From an uncultured Negativicutes bacterium (GTDB lineage: Bacteria > Bacillota > Negativicutes > Veillonellales > Megasphaeraceae), in assembly GCA_900752195.1 (NCBI GenBank), contig CAADUJ010000020.1, positions 66,656-130,655 on the forward strand: a DNA stretch of 64,000 nt. Reading direction: 5' to 3'. A program made the position numbers and the translations under genes. The notes below the pieces were generated by a model. The model was not told the DNA's origin and searched no databases. It saw only the letters and a list, made by a program, of their open reading frames with translations. Below, one piece after another: positions 54,293 to 61,279 of this stretch. Within the stretch, counting starts at the first letter, position 1; each line of letters starts with the position of its first letter.

Positions 54293-54645
54293 TGCACGGG
54301 AGGCTCGGTCTTTATCGTTTGACTAGCATGTCCTCTCCGTGTTTTGGTTGCGTCGGTTTCCGTCGACGTAGCTTCGGGCTACGCCTTTCTCAACCTCCTT
54401 GCCAAAACATGGATATGCCGCACTGGTCCAACGAACAGACCGAGCCTCCCGTGCATGGGATGTGTTCTGTTGTTGCCAGGAGCACTCGATATTGCATGAA
54501 TCCGGCTCGCCGTGATATACAAATTCGTTTAGCCGGGAGGGTAATGTCCTCCTTCATCCAGCTGCCGAAGGCAGCCGACGATTCAGCTAACTGTCGCAAG
54601 GCGGCTTTACGGGCCCGCCCTCATGAATCGGCGATTTCTATTTGA
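54292..54645. ncRNA. unidentified highly structured segment, candidate non-coding RNA or palindromic element
   Basis: A perfect 20-bp inverted repeat (54292-54311 with 54437-54456, starts ATGCACGGGAGG) encloses further nested helices: TCGTT/AACGA, GACTA/TGGTC, GCATGT/ATATGC, CCGTGTTTTGG/CCAAAACATGG (one G-U), then hairpins CGTAGC-TTCGG-GCTACG and CGTCG/CGACG. In total about 47 bp of rod with a branched tip. The second half adds GCTGCC-GAA-GGCAGC, GGAGG/CCTCC and GAATC-CGGCT with AGCCG-GATTC. It is GC-rich compared with the AT-rich flank to the right. It does not fit RNase P, tmRNA, SRP, 6S or the riboswitches I know. Strand unknown. A frame is open through it but looks non-coding. Confidence 0.5.
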
Positions 54646-54699
54646 TGCCAATGAAACTATACCTGCAAATCTAAGAGAGCGACAAAGATTCCATTCCTA

Positions 54700-54708
54700 T
54701 GGTATAAT
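54700..54708 (+). promoter_or_regulatory. extended -10 promoter before the Tim44-like gene
   Basis: TGGTATAAT. The leader holds two direct copies of TATATAAACAT (54714-54735). The same CCTATGGTATAAT string stands before the gene at 40425. Confidence 0.55.
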
Positions 54709-54753
54709 AACAATATATAAACATTATATAAACATTGTAATTGGAGGTAATAC

Positions 54754-55350
54754 ATGAATACGAGGAACATGTTATTAGTTGGTTCTATGGCTGTTATAAT
54801 GGCCTGTTCTAGTGCCGTTTATGCGGCTGATACGCCTATGGTAGCAGCTCGTCGTGGTGGTATTTCTGTTTCTGCCCCTAAGGCACCGGCTGTGACAAAA
54901 CCGGCTACGACAAAAGGCGCTGGTACGAATACGACGCAAAAGGCGACCTCGTCGAATTCACAAAAGACACAGCCATCGTCACAGGCGAACACCGGAACGA
55001 ACCGGACTGCTGCCAATGGAACTTCTTCGTCTCGCTGGGGAAGTGCGATGCGCAACATCGGCCTTTTTGCAGGCGGTATGTTCTTAGGCAGCATGTTAAG
55101 CAGCCTTCTCGGCTGGGGGTCTATGGGATTTTTATCGGATATTCTGGGAATCTTCATGAATATCATCCTTTTTTTGGTCATTATTGCAGCCATCCGTTGG
55201 CTCTGGCGTAAAATTCGTGGAAATACGACGGCTCGACGTGACGAGGATGCTTACCGCAGAGGATATGAAGCGGCTATGCGTGAAAAGGAACGTCGTGACA
55301 GTCGTACTATCGATGTGACACCGCTCAACCACAAAGATGACCATACATGA
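54754..55350 (+). CDS. exported membrane protein, Tim44-like N-terminal type
   Basis: 198 residues. Signal peptide ends near VYAAD; residues about 40-95 are a flexible S/T/N/Q-rich linker; a Gly-rich hydrophobic region about 100-150 (GLFAGGMFLGSMLSSLLGWG, then DILGIFMNIILFLVIIAAIRWLW) makes one or two membrane helices; the tail is highly charged. The Gly-rich hairpin resembles the membrane part of bacterial Tim44-like proteins, but the Tim44 domain is missing. Function unknown. GGAGG upstream of the ATG. Confidence 0.65.
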   Translation: MNTRNMLLVGSMAVIMACSSAVYAADTPMVAARRGGISVSAPKAPAVTKPATTKGAGTNTTQKATSSNSQKTQPSSQANTGTNRTAANGTSSSRWGSAMRNIGLFAGGMFLGSMLSSLLGWGSMGFLSDILGIFMNIILFLVIIAAIRWLWRKIRGNTTARRDEDAYRRGYEAAMREKERRDSRTIDVTPLNHKDDHT

Positions 55351-55416
55351 TCGACATATTTCCTTTCTCATACGATTGGAATTGCATCGTAAGACGTTTA
55401 ATGTTAAGTCTTGCCG

Positions 55417-55445
55417 TTTACAAAGTTATGGGATTGGATTATCAT
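55417..55445 (+). promoter_or_regulatory. promoter of the hydroxyacid dehydrogenase gene
   Basis: TTTACA, 17-base spacer, TATCAT. A further TGGTATAAG (about 55475) could act as a second extended -10. Confidence 0.5.
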
Positions 55446-55500
55446 AATATACATAGCATTTTTTTTATGGTTAAATGGTATAAGAGAGGGGTTAATTACT

Positions 55501-56454
55501 ATGACAGTTAAGAAACGTATCGTCGGTGTTATTGGCTTAGGTCACGTTGGCGCACATGTTGCGTTCTGCCTGGGAATGATGGGGGTTGCTGACGAAGTAT
55601 TGCTTTGCGATAAAAATGAACAGAAAGTAGTAAGCGAATGCAACGACCTGATGGATGCTGCCTATTTCATGCCCCATCGCGTCATCTATAAAGTTGTCGA
55701 TTATGCCGGCTTAAAAGATTGCGACGTCATCGTTAACTCTGTCGGTGACATCAAAATCCTCATTGGCAATGGCGACCGCGATGTTGAAATGAGTAACTCT
55801 GTCAAAGAAGTTATGTCCTATGCCAATAAAGTGGCAGAAGCAGGTTTTAATGGCATTTTCGTCAATATCACCAACCCTTGCGATGTCATTACAGATCTCA
55901 TTGCAAAACAGACAGGCTTGCCGCGCAATCACGTATTAGGCACAGGTACTGGACTCGATTCGGCTCGTCTCATCAATGCCATTTCGCAGCAGACCGACTT
56001 GGAACATCATTCCTATACGGCGTTCATGATGGGGGAACATGGGAATTCCCAGATGATTCCCTGGTCGACTATTTCCTTCCACGGTAAGCCGTTAGACCAG
56101 ATGGATGGAGAACAATTTCACTTCGATCATGCTGACATGGTACAGCGTGTCATTAAAGGCGGCTGGGTTACCTTCCAGGGTAAGCATTGCACAGAATATG
56201 GCATTTCTTCGACAGCGGCCACAATCGTTCGCTCTATCTTGCATGACGAAAAGAAAATCATGCCTGTCAGCGCATATCTTGATGGCCAGTATGGTGAATC
56301 GGGAATCTGCATCGGCGTTCCTGCCGTTATCGGTAAAGATGGTGTCGAACTCGTCATGGAATATAAGCTTCCTGAAGATGAAAAAGCAGAATTCAAGAAA
56401 TGTTGCGATAAAGTTCGTGCCAACATCAAAAAGGCGGAACAGTTCTGGAAATAA
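55501..56454 (+). CDS. L-2-hydroxyisocaproate dehydrogenase-like / L-lactate dehydrogenase family enzyme
   Basis: 317 residues of the LDH/MDH family. GVIGLGHVGAHVA binds NAD, ITNPCDVI and GTGTGLDSAR give the substrate Arg, and GEHGNSQMIPWS the catalytic His. The segment after strand 4 reads VNSVGDIKILIGNGDRD instead of the normal LDH loop, as I recall for L-2-hydroxyisocaproate dehydrogenase of lactobacilli. So it probably reduces branched 2-oxoacids. The ATG at 55501 follows GAGAGGGG; a longer frame is not supported. Confidence 0.85.
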   Translation: MTVKKRIVGVIGLGHVGAHVAFCLGMMGVADEVLLCDKNEQKVVSECNDLMDAAYFMPHRVIYKVVDYAGLKDCDVIVNSVGDIKILIGNGDRDVEMSNSVKEVMSYANKVAEAGFNGIFVNITNPCDVITDLIAKQTGLPRNHVLGTGTGLDSARLINAISQQTDLEHHSYTAFMMGEHGNSQMIPWSTISFHGKPLDQMDGEQFHFDHADMVQRVIKGGWVTFQGKHCTEYGISSTAATIVRSILHDEKKIMPVSAYLDGQYGESGICIGVPAVIGKDGVELVMEYKLPEDEKAEFKKCCDKVRANIKKAEQFWK

Positions 56455-56481
56455 GTCAAAACTATTTTTACAAATATACGA

Positions 56482-56519
56482 AATACTCCCTTTTGTCGAT
56501 GAATAAAAGGGAGTATTTT
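56482..56519 (+). terminator. intrinsic terminator after the dehydrogenase
   Basis: Perfect 13-bp stem AATACTCCCTTTT / AAAAGGGAGTATT, 10-base loop, TTTTG after it. Confidence 0.85.
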
Positions 56520-56639
56520 GTATGTGTAGTTCTGCCGCTCTTCTGGAACGTTTTCTGAAAGGCTGGATCGGGCCGACGACAGGCTCTTATCCTTCATATA
56601 CATTGTCTTATCTGTATCGGCGGCGTATTGATGGTCGCT

Positions 56640-56842
56640 TACGTCTGCGCCAGGATGAGCGGGGCGTCAAGCTGTGCGGCAATGCCGAAATCGTTATCGT
56701 TAACAATGGCAATGGTACGACGGTCAGGCAGGAAGTCCGGCACCAGGAGCGTATTTTTCCAGGATTTTATCACGCGTTTCGACATGGATGAGAAAAGGGC
56801 CATATTCGTCACAACGCCATAGTGTACCGTCTTTACCAACGT
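56640..56842 (-). pseudogene. remnant of an esterase-like (phytase-type) secreted protein gene
   Basis: Read on the minus strand, one frame gives GKDGTLWRCDEYGPFLIHVETR and DKILEKYAPGAGLPA followed by a stop; a neighbouring frame then continues DRRTIAIVNDNDFGIAAQ. These are consecutive conserved blocks of the esterase-like activity of phytase family, with the EGLA block between them lost. The rest of the gene is missing or unreadable in the flanks (56520-56980). A decayed gene. I see nothing else in this stretch. Confidence 0.6.
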
Positions 56843-56980
56843 GATGTAAAGAATAGAGGAGCCGTCTTGTATCGGTTTTGTAAAAGCCTGTTGCTCTGTT
56901 GCAGGGCTTACAGACAAGAACTGTGAAATGTATTAGTTGTCAGCGTTCATGAAGACACCGATGAACGCGATACCTGCCCA

Positions 56981-57009
56981 TTGACAGTTTCCAGAGAAGT
57001 GATTACAAT
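56981..57009 (+). promoter_or_regulatory. promoter of the queuosine operon
   Basis: TTGACA, 17-base spacer, TACAAT; start near 57016, just before the preQ1 aptamer. Confidence 0.85.
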
Positions 57010-57030
57010 AATACTGTTGTCATCGGCAAT

Positions 57031-57120
57031 CGACAGTTCGCTTGTACCATCCTGTCGTTAAACAAAACCAGGACTATCATCTGATGTGTAGAGACAGTCC
57101 TCGTTGAGGGCTGTTTTTTT
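57031..57120 (+). ncRNA. preQ1-I riboswitch with transcription terminator
   Basis: P1 is CGACAG / CTGTCG (57031-57036 with 57052-57057), loop TTCGCTTGTACCATC, and an A-rich tail TTAAACAAAACCAGG, nearly the same as the Thermoanaerobacter preQ1 aptamer as I recall it. AGGACT (57070-57075) can pair with AGTCCT (57096-57101) as antiterminator, or ACAGTCCTC / GAGGGCTGT plus seven T forms the terminator. Ligand binding would hold the tail's GG and favour termination. Confidence 0.92.
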
Positions 57121-57137
57121 ATGGGAGAATGAATAGC

Positions 57138-57557
57138 ATGTATTATTTACAGACAGAGCAGAGCTTTGATGCGGCTCACTTTTTAAAAGGGTATAATGGG
57201 AAATGCCACAACCTTCATGGACACAGGTGGCGGGTCGTCGTGGAAATCCAGGCTGATTTATTGCGAAATGATATGCAATGCCGCGGCATGGTCGTCGACT
57301 TTTCTGATTTGAAGAACAGCTTGAAGGCCATTTGTAATTTTTATGACCACAGTTTTATTTACGAAGAAGGGTCTTTGAAAGAAGAAACGGTGCATTGCCT
57401 GCTTTCAGAAGATTTCTGTCTCCATGCCGTTCCCTTCCGTCCGACAGCAGAAAACTTTTCCCGCCACATCTATGAAAAATTGACGGAAGAAGGTTATGAT
57501 GTCCATCGCGTAGATGTCTATGAAACGCCGAATAATTGCGCGTCTTTTGGAGGCTGA
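57138..57557 (+). CDS. queD: 6-carboxy-5,6,7,8-tetrahydropterin synthase (QueD)
   Basis: 139 residues. Converts dihydroneopterin triphosphate to carboxytetrahydropterin in queuosine synthesis. Zn-binding His residues are in FDAAHFL and LHGHRW, catalytic Cys in GKCHNLHGH; MVVDFSDLK and the ETPNNCASF end are typical. ATG at 57138 is 11 bases from GGAG; ATG at 57129 is too near. First gene of queD-queE-folE under the preQ1 switch. Confidence 0.93.
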   Translation: MYYLQTEQSFDAAHFLKGYNGKCHNLHGHRWRVVVEIQADLLRNDMQCRGMVVDFSDLKNSLKAICNFYDHSFIYEEGSLKEETVHCLLSEDFCLHAVPFRPTAENFSRHIYEKLTEEGYDVHRVDVYETPNNCASFGG

Positions 57558-57559
57558 CC

Positions 57560-58216
57560 ATGAAGGTAGTAGAAAAATTTATCAGCATTAACGGTGAAGG
57601 GCAGCGAGCCGGAGAGTTGGCCGTATTCATCCGTTTCCAGGGATGTAATTTGCGCTGTTCCTATTGTGATACGGCGTGGGCCTATGAAAAGGAGTGTCCG
57701 TACAAAGATATGACACCAGAAGAAATCGTGGCCTATATCAAGGAGACGGGCTTGTACAATGTCACCCTTACTGGTGGCGAACCGTTGCTGCAGAACCAGA
57801 TGAAGGACCTTTTAGAACGATTGGGACAGGAACGGGATTTACGCGTTGAAATCGAAACGAACGGGGCCGTTCCCATCGCTCCTTTTTGCACGGGTCATCG
57901 GCCGTCCTTTACGATGGACTACAAATTGCCGGCCAGCGGCTGGGAATCTTCGATGGTCTTAGAAAATATGGCGTACCTGACAGAACAGGATACGGTCAAA
58001 TTTGTCTGCTCTGATAAAAACGATTTACAGCGAGCCAAGGTCATCATTGATACGTATGACTTGACTACGCGATGTCACGTCTATTTGAGCCCCGTCTTTG
58101 GCTCCATAGAACCGGTGGACATGGTGACATTTATGGAACAGAATCGAATGAACGATGTACGGTTGCAGATCCAAATCCATAAAGTGATTTGGGACCCAGA
58201 GAAACGAGGCGTCTAA
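57560..58216 (+). CDS. queE: 7-carboxy-7-deazaguanine synthase (QueE)
   Basis: 218 residues. Radical-SAM enzyme that forms the deazaguanine ring. Cluster Cys residues are in GCNLRCSYCDTAW (CxxxCxxC), followed by TGGEPLLQ. The opening ISINGEGQRAGELAVFIRFQ is characteristic. GGAGG upstream, two bases after queD and two before folE. Confidence 0.93.
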   Translation: MKVVEKFISINGEGQRAGELAVFIRFQGCNLRCSYCDTAWAYEKECPYKDMTPEEIVAYIKETGLYNVTLTGGEPLLQNQMKDLLERLGQERDLRVEIETNGAVPIAPFCTGHRPSFTMDYKLPASGWESSMVLENMAYLTEQDTVKFVCSDKNDLQRAKVIIDTYDLTTRCHVYLSPVFGSIEPVDMVTFMEQNRMNDVRLQIQIHKVIWDPEKRGV

Positions 58217-58218
58217 TC

Positions 58219-58788
58219 ATGATTGATACGAAGGCAATAGAAGAACATATCCGAGGCATCTTGAAAGCGTTAGGAGATGATCCGGACCGGGAAGGATTGA
58301 AGGATACACCTAAGCGAGTGGCAAAAATGTATAAGGAAGTCTTTGCCGGCATGGAATATACGAATCACGAGCTGGCAGAAAAATATAAGAAGCTCTTTGC
58401 TGATGATGTGACAGCGACGGAAAGCAAGCAAGTTGTCGTCATGAAAGATATCGACCTATTCTCCTATTGCGAACACCATATGGCCCTCATGTACGACATG
58501 ACGGCAACGGTCGCCTACATTCCCCATGGCAAAGTCATTGGCCTTTCTAAAATTGCCCGCATCTGTGACATGGTAGGCCGTCGTCTCCAGTTACAAGAAC
58601 GACTGGGCATGGACATTGCCGACATCCTCAGCGAAATCACGGACACGACGGATATTGCTGTCGTCATCGAAGGCCGTCATAGCTGTGTCAGCGCCAGAGG
58701 CATAAAAAAGAGCAATGCCAAGACGAGGACTGTGGAACTGCGAGGCCAATTTAAAACAGACCCGAGCCTGCAGCTCTATTTACAGTAA
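58219..58788 (+). CDS. folE: GTP cyclohydrolase I
   Basis: 189 residues. Makes dihydroneopterin triphosphate from GTP, the QueD substrate and folate precursor. Zn ligands are in FSYCEHHMA and GRHSCVSARG; GLSKIARICDMVGRRLQLQERL is the family core. The start at 58219 lies two bases after queE. Being in the preQ1-controlled operon points to queuosine supply. Confidence 0.96.
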   Translation: MIDTKAIEEHIRGILKALGDDPDREGLKDTPKRVAKMYKEVFAGMEYTNHELAEKYKKLFADDVTATESKQVVVMKDIDLFSYCEHHMALMYDMTATVAYIPHGKVIGLSKIARICDMVGRRLQLQERLGMDIADILSEITDTTDIAVVIEGRHSCVSARGIKKSNAKTRTVELRGQFKTDPSLQLYLQ

Positions 58789-58834
58789 TGGGAAATATTG
58801 CCATTAAAATCACAATTTGATTTAAAAAGACGGT

Positions 58835-58919
58835 ACGAGATATCTCGTTCAGCGTTCTTGGAAATATGATGAATACGAATATAAATTAACTCCAGTGCAC
58901 GAACCAAGCCGTTCGTGCA
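58835..58919. other. palindrome and hairpin in the folE-infC gap
   Basis: ACGAGATATCTCGT (58835-58848) is a perfect 14-base palindrome. TGCACGAAC-CAAGCC-GTTCGTGCA is a 9-bp perfect hairpin near 58896-58919, without a following T run. Either could end folE transcription weakly or bind protein; unclear. Confidence 0.4.
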
Positions 58920-58926
58920 AAAAGAC

Positions 58927-58955
58927 TTGACAACTTTTCATCGTATTGGTATACT
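58927..58955 (+). promoter_or_regulatory. promoter of infC-rpmI-rplT
   Basis: TTGACA, 17-base spacer, TATACT with a TGG extension just upstream. Strong match; start near 58962. Confidence 0.88.
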
Positions 58956-58961
58956 TAATTT

Positions 58962-59077
58962 TGTTGAAAACAAAGCAGAAGCTATCCGCCTCTCACCTCG
59001 CAAGACCATAGTTGTTACCGGGGTTACATGACGACGAATGTACACGACGGATGGCGTATGCTATCCGTTCTTTTTTT
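58962..59077 (+). ncRNA. infC leader with attenuator
   Basis: A terminator ACGGATGGC-GTAT-GCTATCCGT (59047-59068) with seven T precedes infC. An upstream GCTATCCG (58981-58988) can pair with CGGATGGC (59048-59055), excluding the terminator. The arrangement resembles L20-controlled infC leaders of Firmicutes. Confidence 0.75.
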
Positions 59078-59093
59078 GTGGAGGTGAACGACG

Positions 59094-59609
59094 ATTAGTA
59101 AGGAATTACGTATCAACGATCAAATCAGAGCCCGTGAAGTCCGCGTGGTTAGCGATGACAACGAACAGCTTGGTGTCATGTCCCTTCGTTCGGCTCGTCA
59201 GATTGCCGAAGAACGTCATTTAGATTTAGTAGAAGTAGCACCGAATGGCAAACCGCCAGTATGTCGTATCATGAATTATGGCAAGTACCGTTATGAACAG
59301 CAGAAACGGGAAAAGGAAGCCAAAAAGAAACAAAAAGTCTTGACGTTGAAGGAAGTAAAGTTACGTCCCAACATCGAAGATCATGATTTTTATGTAAAAA
59401 TGAAAGCTGCCCAGCGGTTCTTAAGCGATGGCAGTAAGGTTAAAGTTACGATTATGTTCCGCGGTCGCGAAATGAGCCACCAGGAATTAGGGCAAAAGTT
59501 ATTGATACGTTTTGCGGAAGAACTGAAAGACGTTGCCCACGTAGAAAAAGAACCTAAAGTTGAAGGCAGAAACATGACGATGGTCATTGCTGTCAATAAA
59601 GCAAAGTAA
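59094..59609 (+). CDS. infC: translation initiation factor IF-3 (AUU start)
   Basis: 171 residues. IF-3 binds the 30S subunit and proofreads start codons. The frame begins with ATT at 59094, eight bases from GGAGGTG, encoding (M)SKELRINDQIRAREVRV; an AUU start is the known autoregulatory device of infC. VEVAPNGKPPVCRIMNYGKY and VKVTIMFRGREMSHQELG are diagnostic. A GTG start further in would drop a conserved block. Confidence 0.96.
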   Translation: MSKELRINDQIRAREVRVVSDDNEQLGVMSLRSARQIAEERHLDLVEVAPNGKPPVCRIMNYGKYRYEQQKREKEAKKKQKVLTLKEVKLRPNIEDHDFYVKMKAAQRFLSDGSKVKVTIMFRGREMSHQELGQKLLIRFAEELKDVAHVEKEPKVEGRNMTMVIAVNKAK

Positions 59610-59625
59610 CAGGAGGACATATATT

Positions 59626-59823
59626 ATGCCGAAATTAAAGACACGCCGTGCTGCGGCAAAACGTTTTACAACTACTGGTACTGGTAAATTCAAACGCATG
59701 AAACCGTACAAGAGCCATATCTTGGAATCTAAATCCCCGAAACGTAAACGTAACTTGAGAAAAGCTACGCTCGTTGCTAAAACGACGGTTGATGCTGTTC
59801 GTAAAATGTGCCCTTATATTTAA
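59626..59823 (+). CDS. rpmI: 50S ribosomal protein L35
   Basis: 65 residues, full length: MPKLKTRRAAAKRFTTTGTG opening and the KSPKRKRNLRKATLV core. AGGAGG upstream. Second gene of the infC operon. Confidence 0.97.
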   Translation: MPKLKTRRAAAKRFTTTGTGKFKRMKPYKSHILESKSPKRKRNLRKATLVAKTTVDAVRKMCPYI

Positions 59824-59863
59824 GGAGCATCGGTTGTATTTGTAGATTTGGAGGAAATGAATA

Positions 59864-60214
59864 ATGGCTAGAATTAAAGTTGGCGTTACTGCACACGCTC
59901 GTCATAAGAAAATCTTAAAGATGGCTAAAGGCTATCGCGGAACTCGTTCCCGTCTCTTCAAAAAAGCGAATGAAAGCGTAATGAAGGCACTCTTTTACGC
60001 TCGCCGCGACCGTCGTGCCAAGAAACGCGAATTCCGTAAGCTTTGGATCGCTCGTATCAACGCAGCTAGCCGTGCAAATGGCATGAGCTACAGCCGTTTC
60101 ATTTGCGGTCTTACAAAAGCAGGTGTCATCGTCGATCGCAAGATGCTCGCAGATCTCGCTGTAAACGATGCTGCTGCATTTGCTAAGCTCGTAGAACTTG
60201 CAAAAGCACAGTAA
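59864..60214 (+). CDS. rplT: 50S ribosomal protein L20
   Basis: 116 residues: RIKVGVTAHARHKKILKMAKGYRGTRSRLF opening, then RKLWIARINAASRANG and SYSRFICGLTKAG. Besides its ribosomal role, L20 represses its own operon by binding the infC leader in relatives. Confidence 0.97.
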   Translation: MARIKVGVTAHARHKKILKMAKGYRGTRSRLFKKANESVMKALFYARRDRRAKKREFRKLWIARINAASRANGMSYSRFICGLTKAGVIVDRKMLADLAVNDAAAFAKLVELAKAQ

Positions 60215-60230
60215 TATATAATTATACGTA

Positions 60231-60259
60231 AAAAACCGCCTCGTTGAGGCGGTTTTTTT
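60231..60259. terminator. bidirectional terminator between rplT and lysR
   Basis: AAAAACCGCCTC-GTT-GAGGCGGTTTTT: A and T tracts on both sides let it serve both convergent genes. Confidence 0.9.
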
Positions 60260-61136
60260 ATAAGTTCGATTCTTGATTGTCGTATAATAAATAGCGTTCT
60301 AATTCTTCAGGAATAGGGCTAGAGGCGCGGGTAATATAAAAACTGCTTACCTTAGGCGGTGCAAAGTCGAGGAGAGGAATCTTGCGGAGTCGCTTTTTCT
60401 TTAAGTCATCTTCGACAAGGCTGTGAGGCAAAAAGGAATATCCGATGCCGGCAGCCACGAAGAGGGGAACTTTCGTGCTGTTATCAATTTCCATCGGGTA
60501 GCGCTGGCTTTGTGGGAACAGGTCCTGGATGTAAAGTCCTACGCCTTGAAGGGCAAAATTACAGAAAATGTATTTTATTTTTTCCAGATCTTTTTTGTAA
60601 ATGCCATCGACATAAGCCGTGTCATCAATACTGCAAACTAAATCGAGCGTGTCCGTTCGGTAAGGTTTGCATATAAAACCATCACGATACATGGCGGAAT
60701 ACGTAAACACGACGTCTAACGTACCATATTGCAAGTTGTGAAGCATTTCTGTCGTATGGCTGATGTTAATGTTCAAGGCAATTGAAGAATGGCTCTTGAG
60801 GTAGTCGAGAATGGCCTTTTGTAGATGACATTCGTAAATCGTATTGGTAGCACCAATGCGGACGATGCGGTCATAATGGGAGGTACTTTGCAGATCTTGG
60901 TACGCCGCAAGCTCGAGGGATATGAAGCGCTGGGCATAGTCGAGGAACTTTTCTCCTTCCGGCGTCAATTCAACGTGCTTGTGCGTCCGTATAAACAGTT
61001 TCTTGTTCAACTCACGTTCCAGGTCACGGATTCGGTTCGTAACAGTCGATTGGGCAACAAAGAGCTGCTCTGATGTGCGGGTAAAGTTTTTTATCTGTGC
61101 CAAGGCAATAAAGGTTCGCAACGTTATCGTATCCAT
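60258..61136 (-). CDS. LysR-family transcriptional regulator, divergent from lysA
   Basis: 292 residues. N-terminal winged helix (ITLRTFIALAQIKNFTRTSEQLFVAQSTVTNRIRDLER, about 3-45) and a substrate-binding domain (about 88-285). Divergent from lysA, the arrangement of E. coli lysR-lysA, where the protein activates lysA when diaminopimelate is high. Operator-like repeats lie in the gap. Its role in controlling lysA is a strong inference; the ligand is not shown. Confidence 0.9.
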   Translation of the reverse strand: MDTITLRTFIALAQIKNFTRTSEQLFVAQSTVTNRIRDLERELNKKLFIRTHKHVELTPEGEKFLDYAQRFISLELAAYQDLQSTSHYDRIVRIGATNTIYECHLQKAILDYLKSHSSIALNINISHTTEMLHNLQYGTLDVVFTYSAMYRDGFICKPYRTDTLDLVCSIDDTAYVDGIYKKDLEKIKYIFCNFALQGVGLYIQDLFPQSQRYPMEIDNSTKVPLFVAAGIGYSFLPHSLVEDDLKKKRLRKIPLLDFAPPKVSSFYITRASSPIPEELERYLLYDNQESNL

Positions 61137-61151
61137 CGTATCAGTCCTCTA

Positions 61152-61179
61152 TAATTCGTAATGCGAATTACGCGAATTA
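61152..61179. promoter_or_regulatory. LysR-type operator
   Basis: TAATTCG-TAATG-CGAATTA is a perfect 7-5-7 inverted repeat (61152-61170), followed by a second CGAATTA at 61173-61179. Its centre is about 66 bases before the predicted lysA start, the usual recognition position for LysR activators. Confidence 0.65.
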
Positions 61180-61190
61180 AAATAATCTAT

Positions 61191-61220
61191 TTCACAAATT
61201 GTCTTCCTTTATTATATAAT
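61191..61220 (+). promoter_or_regulatory. promoter of lysA
   Basis: TTCACA, 18-base spacer, TATAAT; start near 61227. Another TATAAT at 61259-61264 is too close to the gene to leave a leader. Confidence 0.6.
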
Positions 61221-61279
61221 AACCATTGGAAAGAGACAAACAAGGGTAATGTATTTTATATAATGGGAGTTGACTAAGG

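Noticed and set aside
54292..54645. RNase P RNA, tmRNA, SRP RNA, 6S or cobalamin riboswitch.
   Set aside because: None of the conserved strings of these RNAs (for example AGGAAAGTCC or GGTTTCGAC) is present on either strand.
54286..54645. 119-codon open frame over the structured element.
   Set aside because: GTG start inside the permease 3' end, no ribosome site, no recognisable protein pattern, sequence dominated by inverted repeats.
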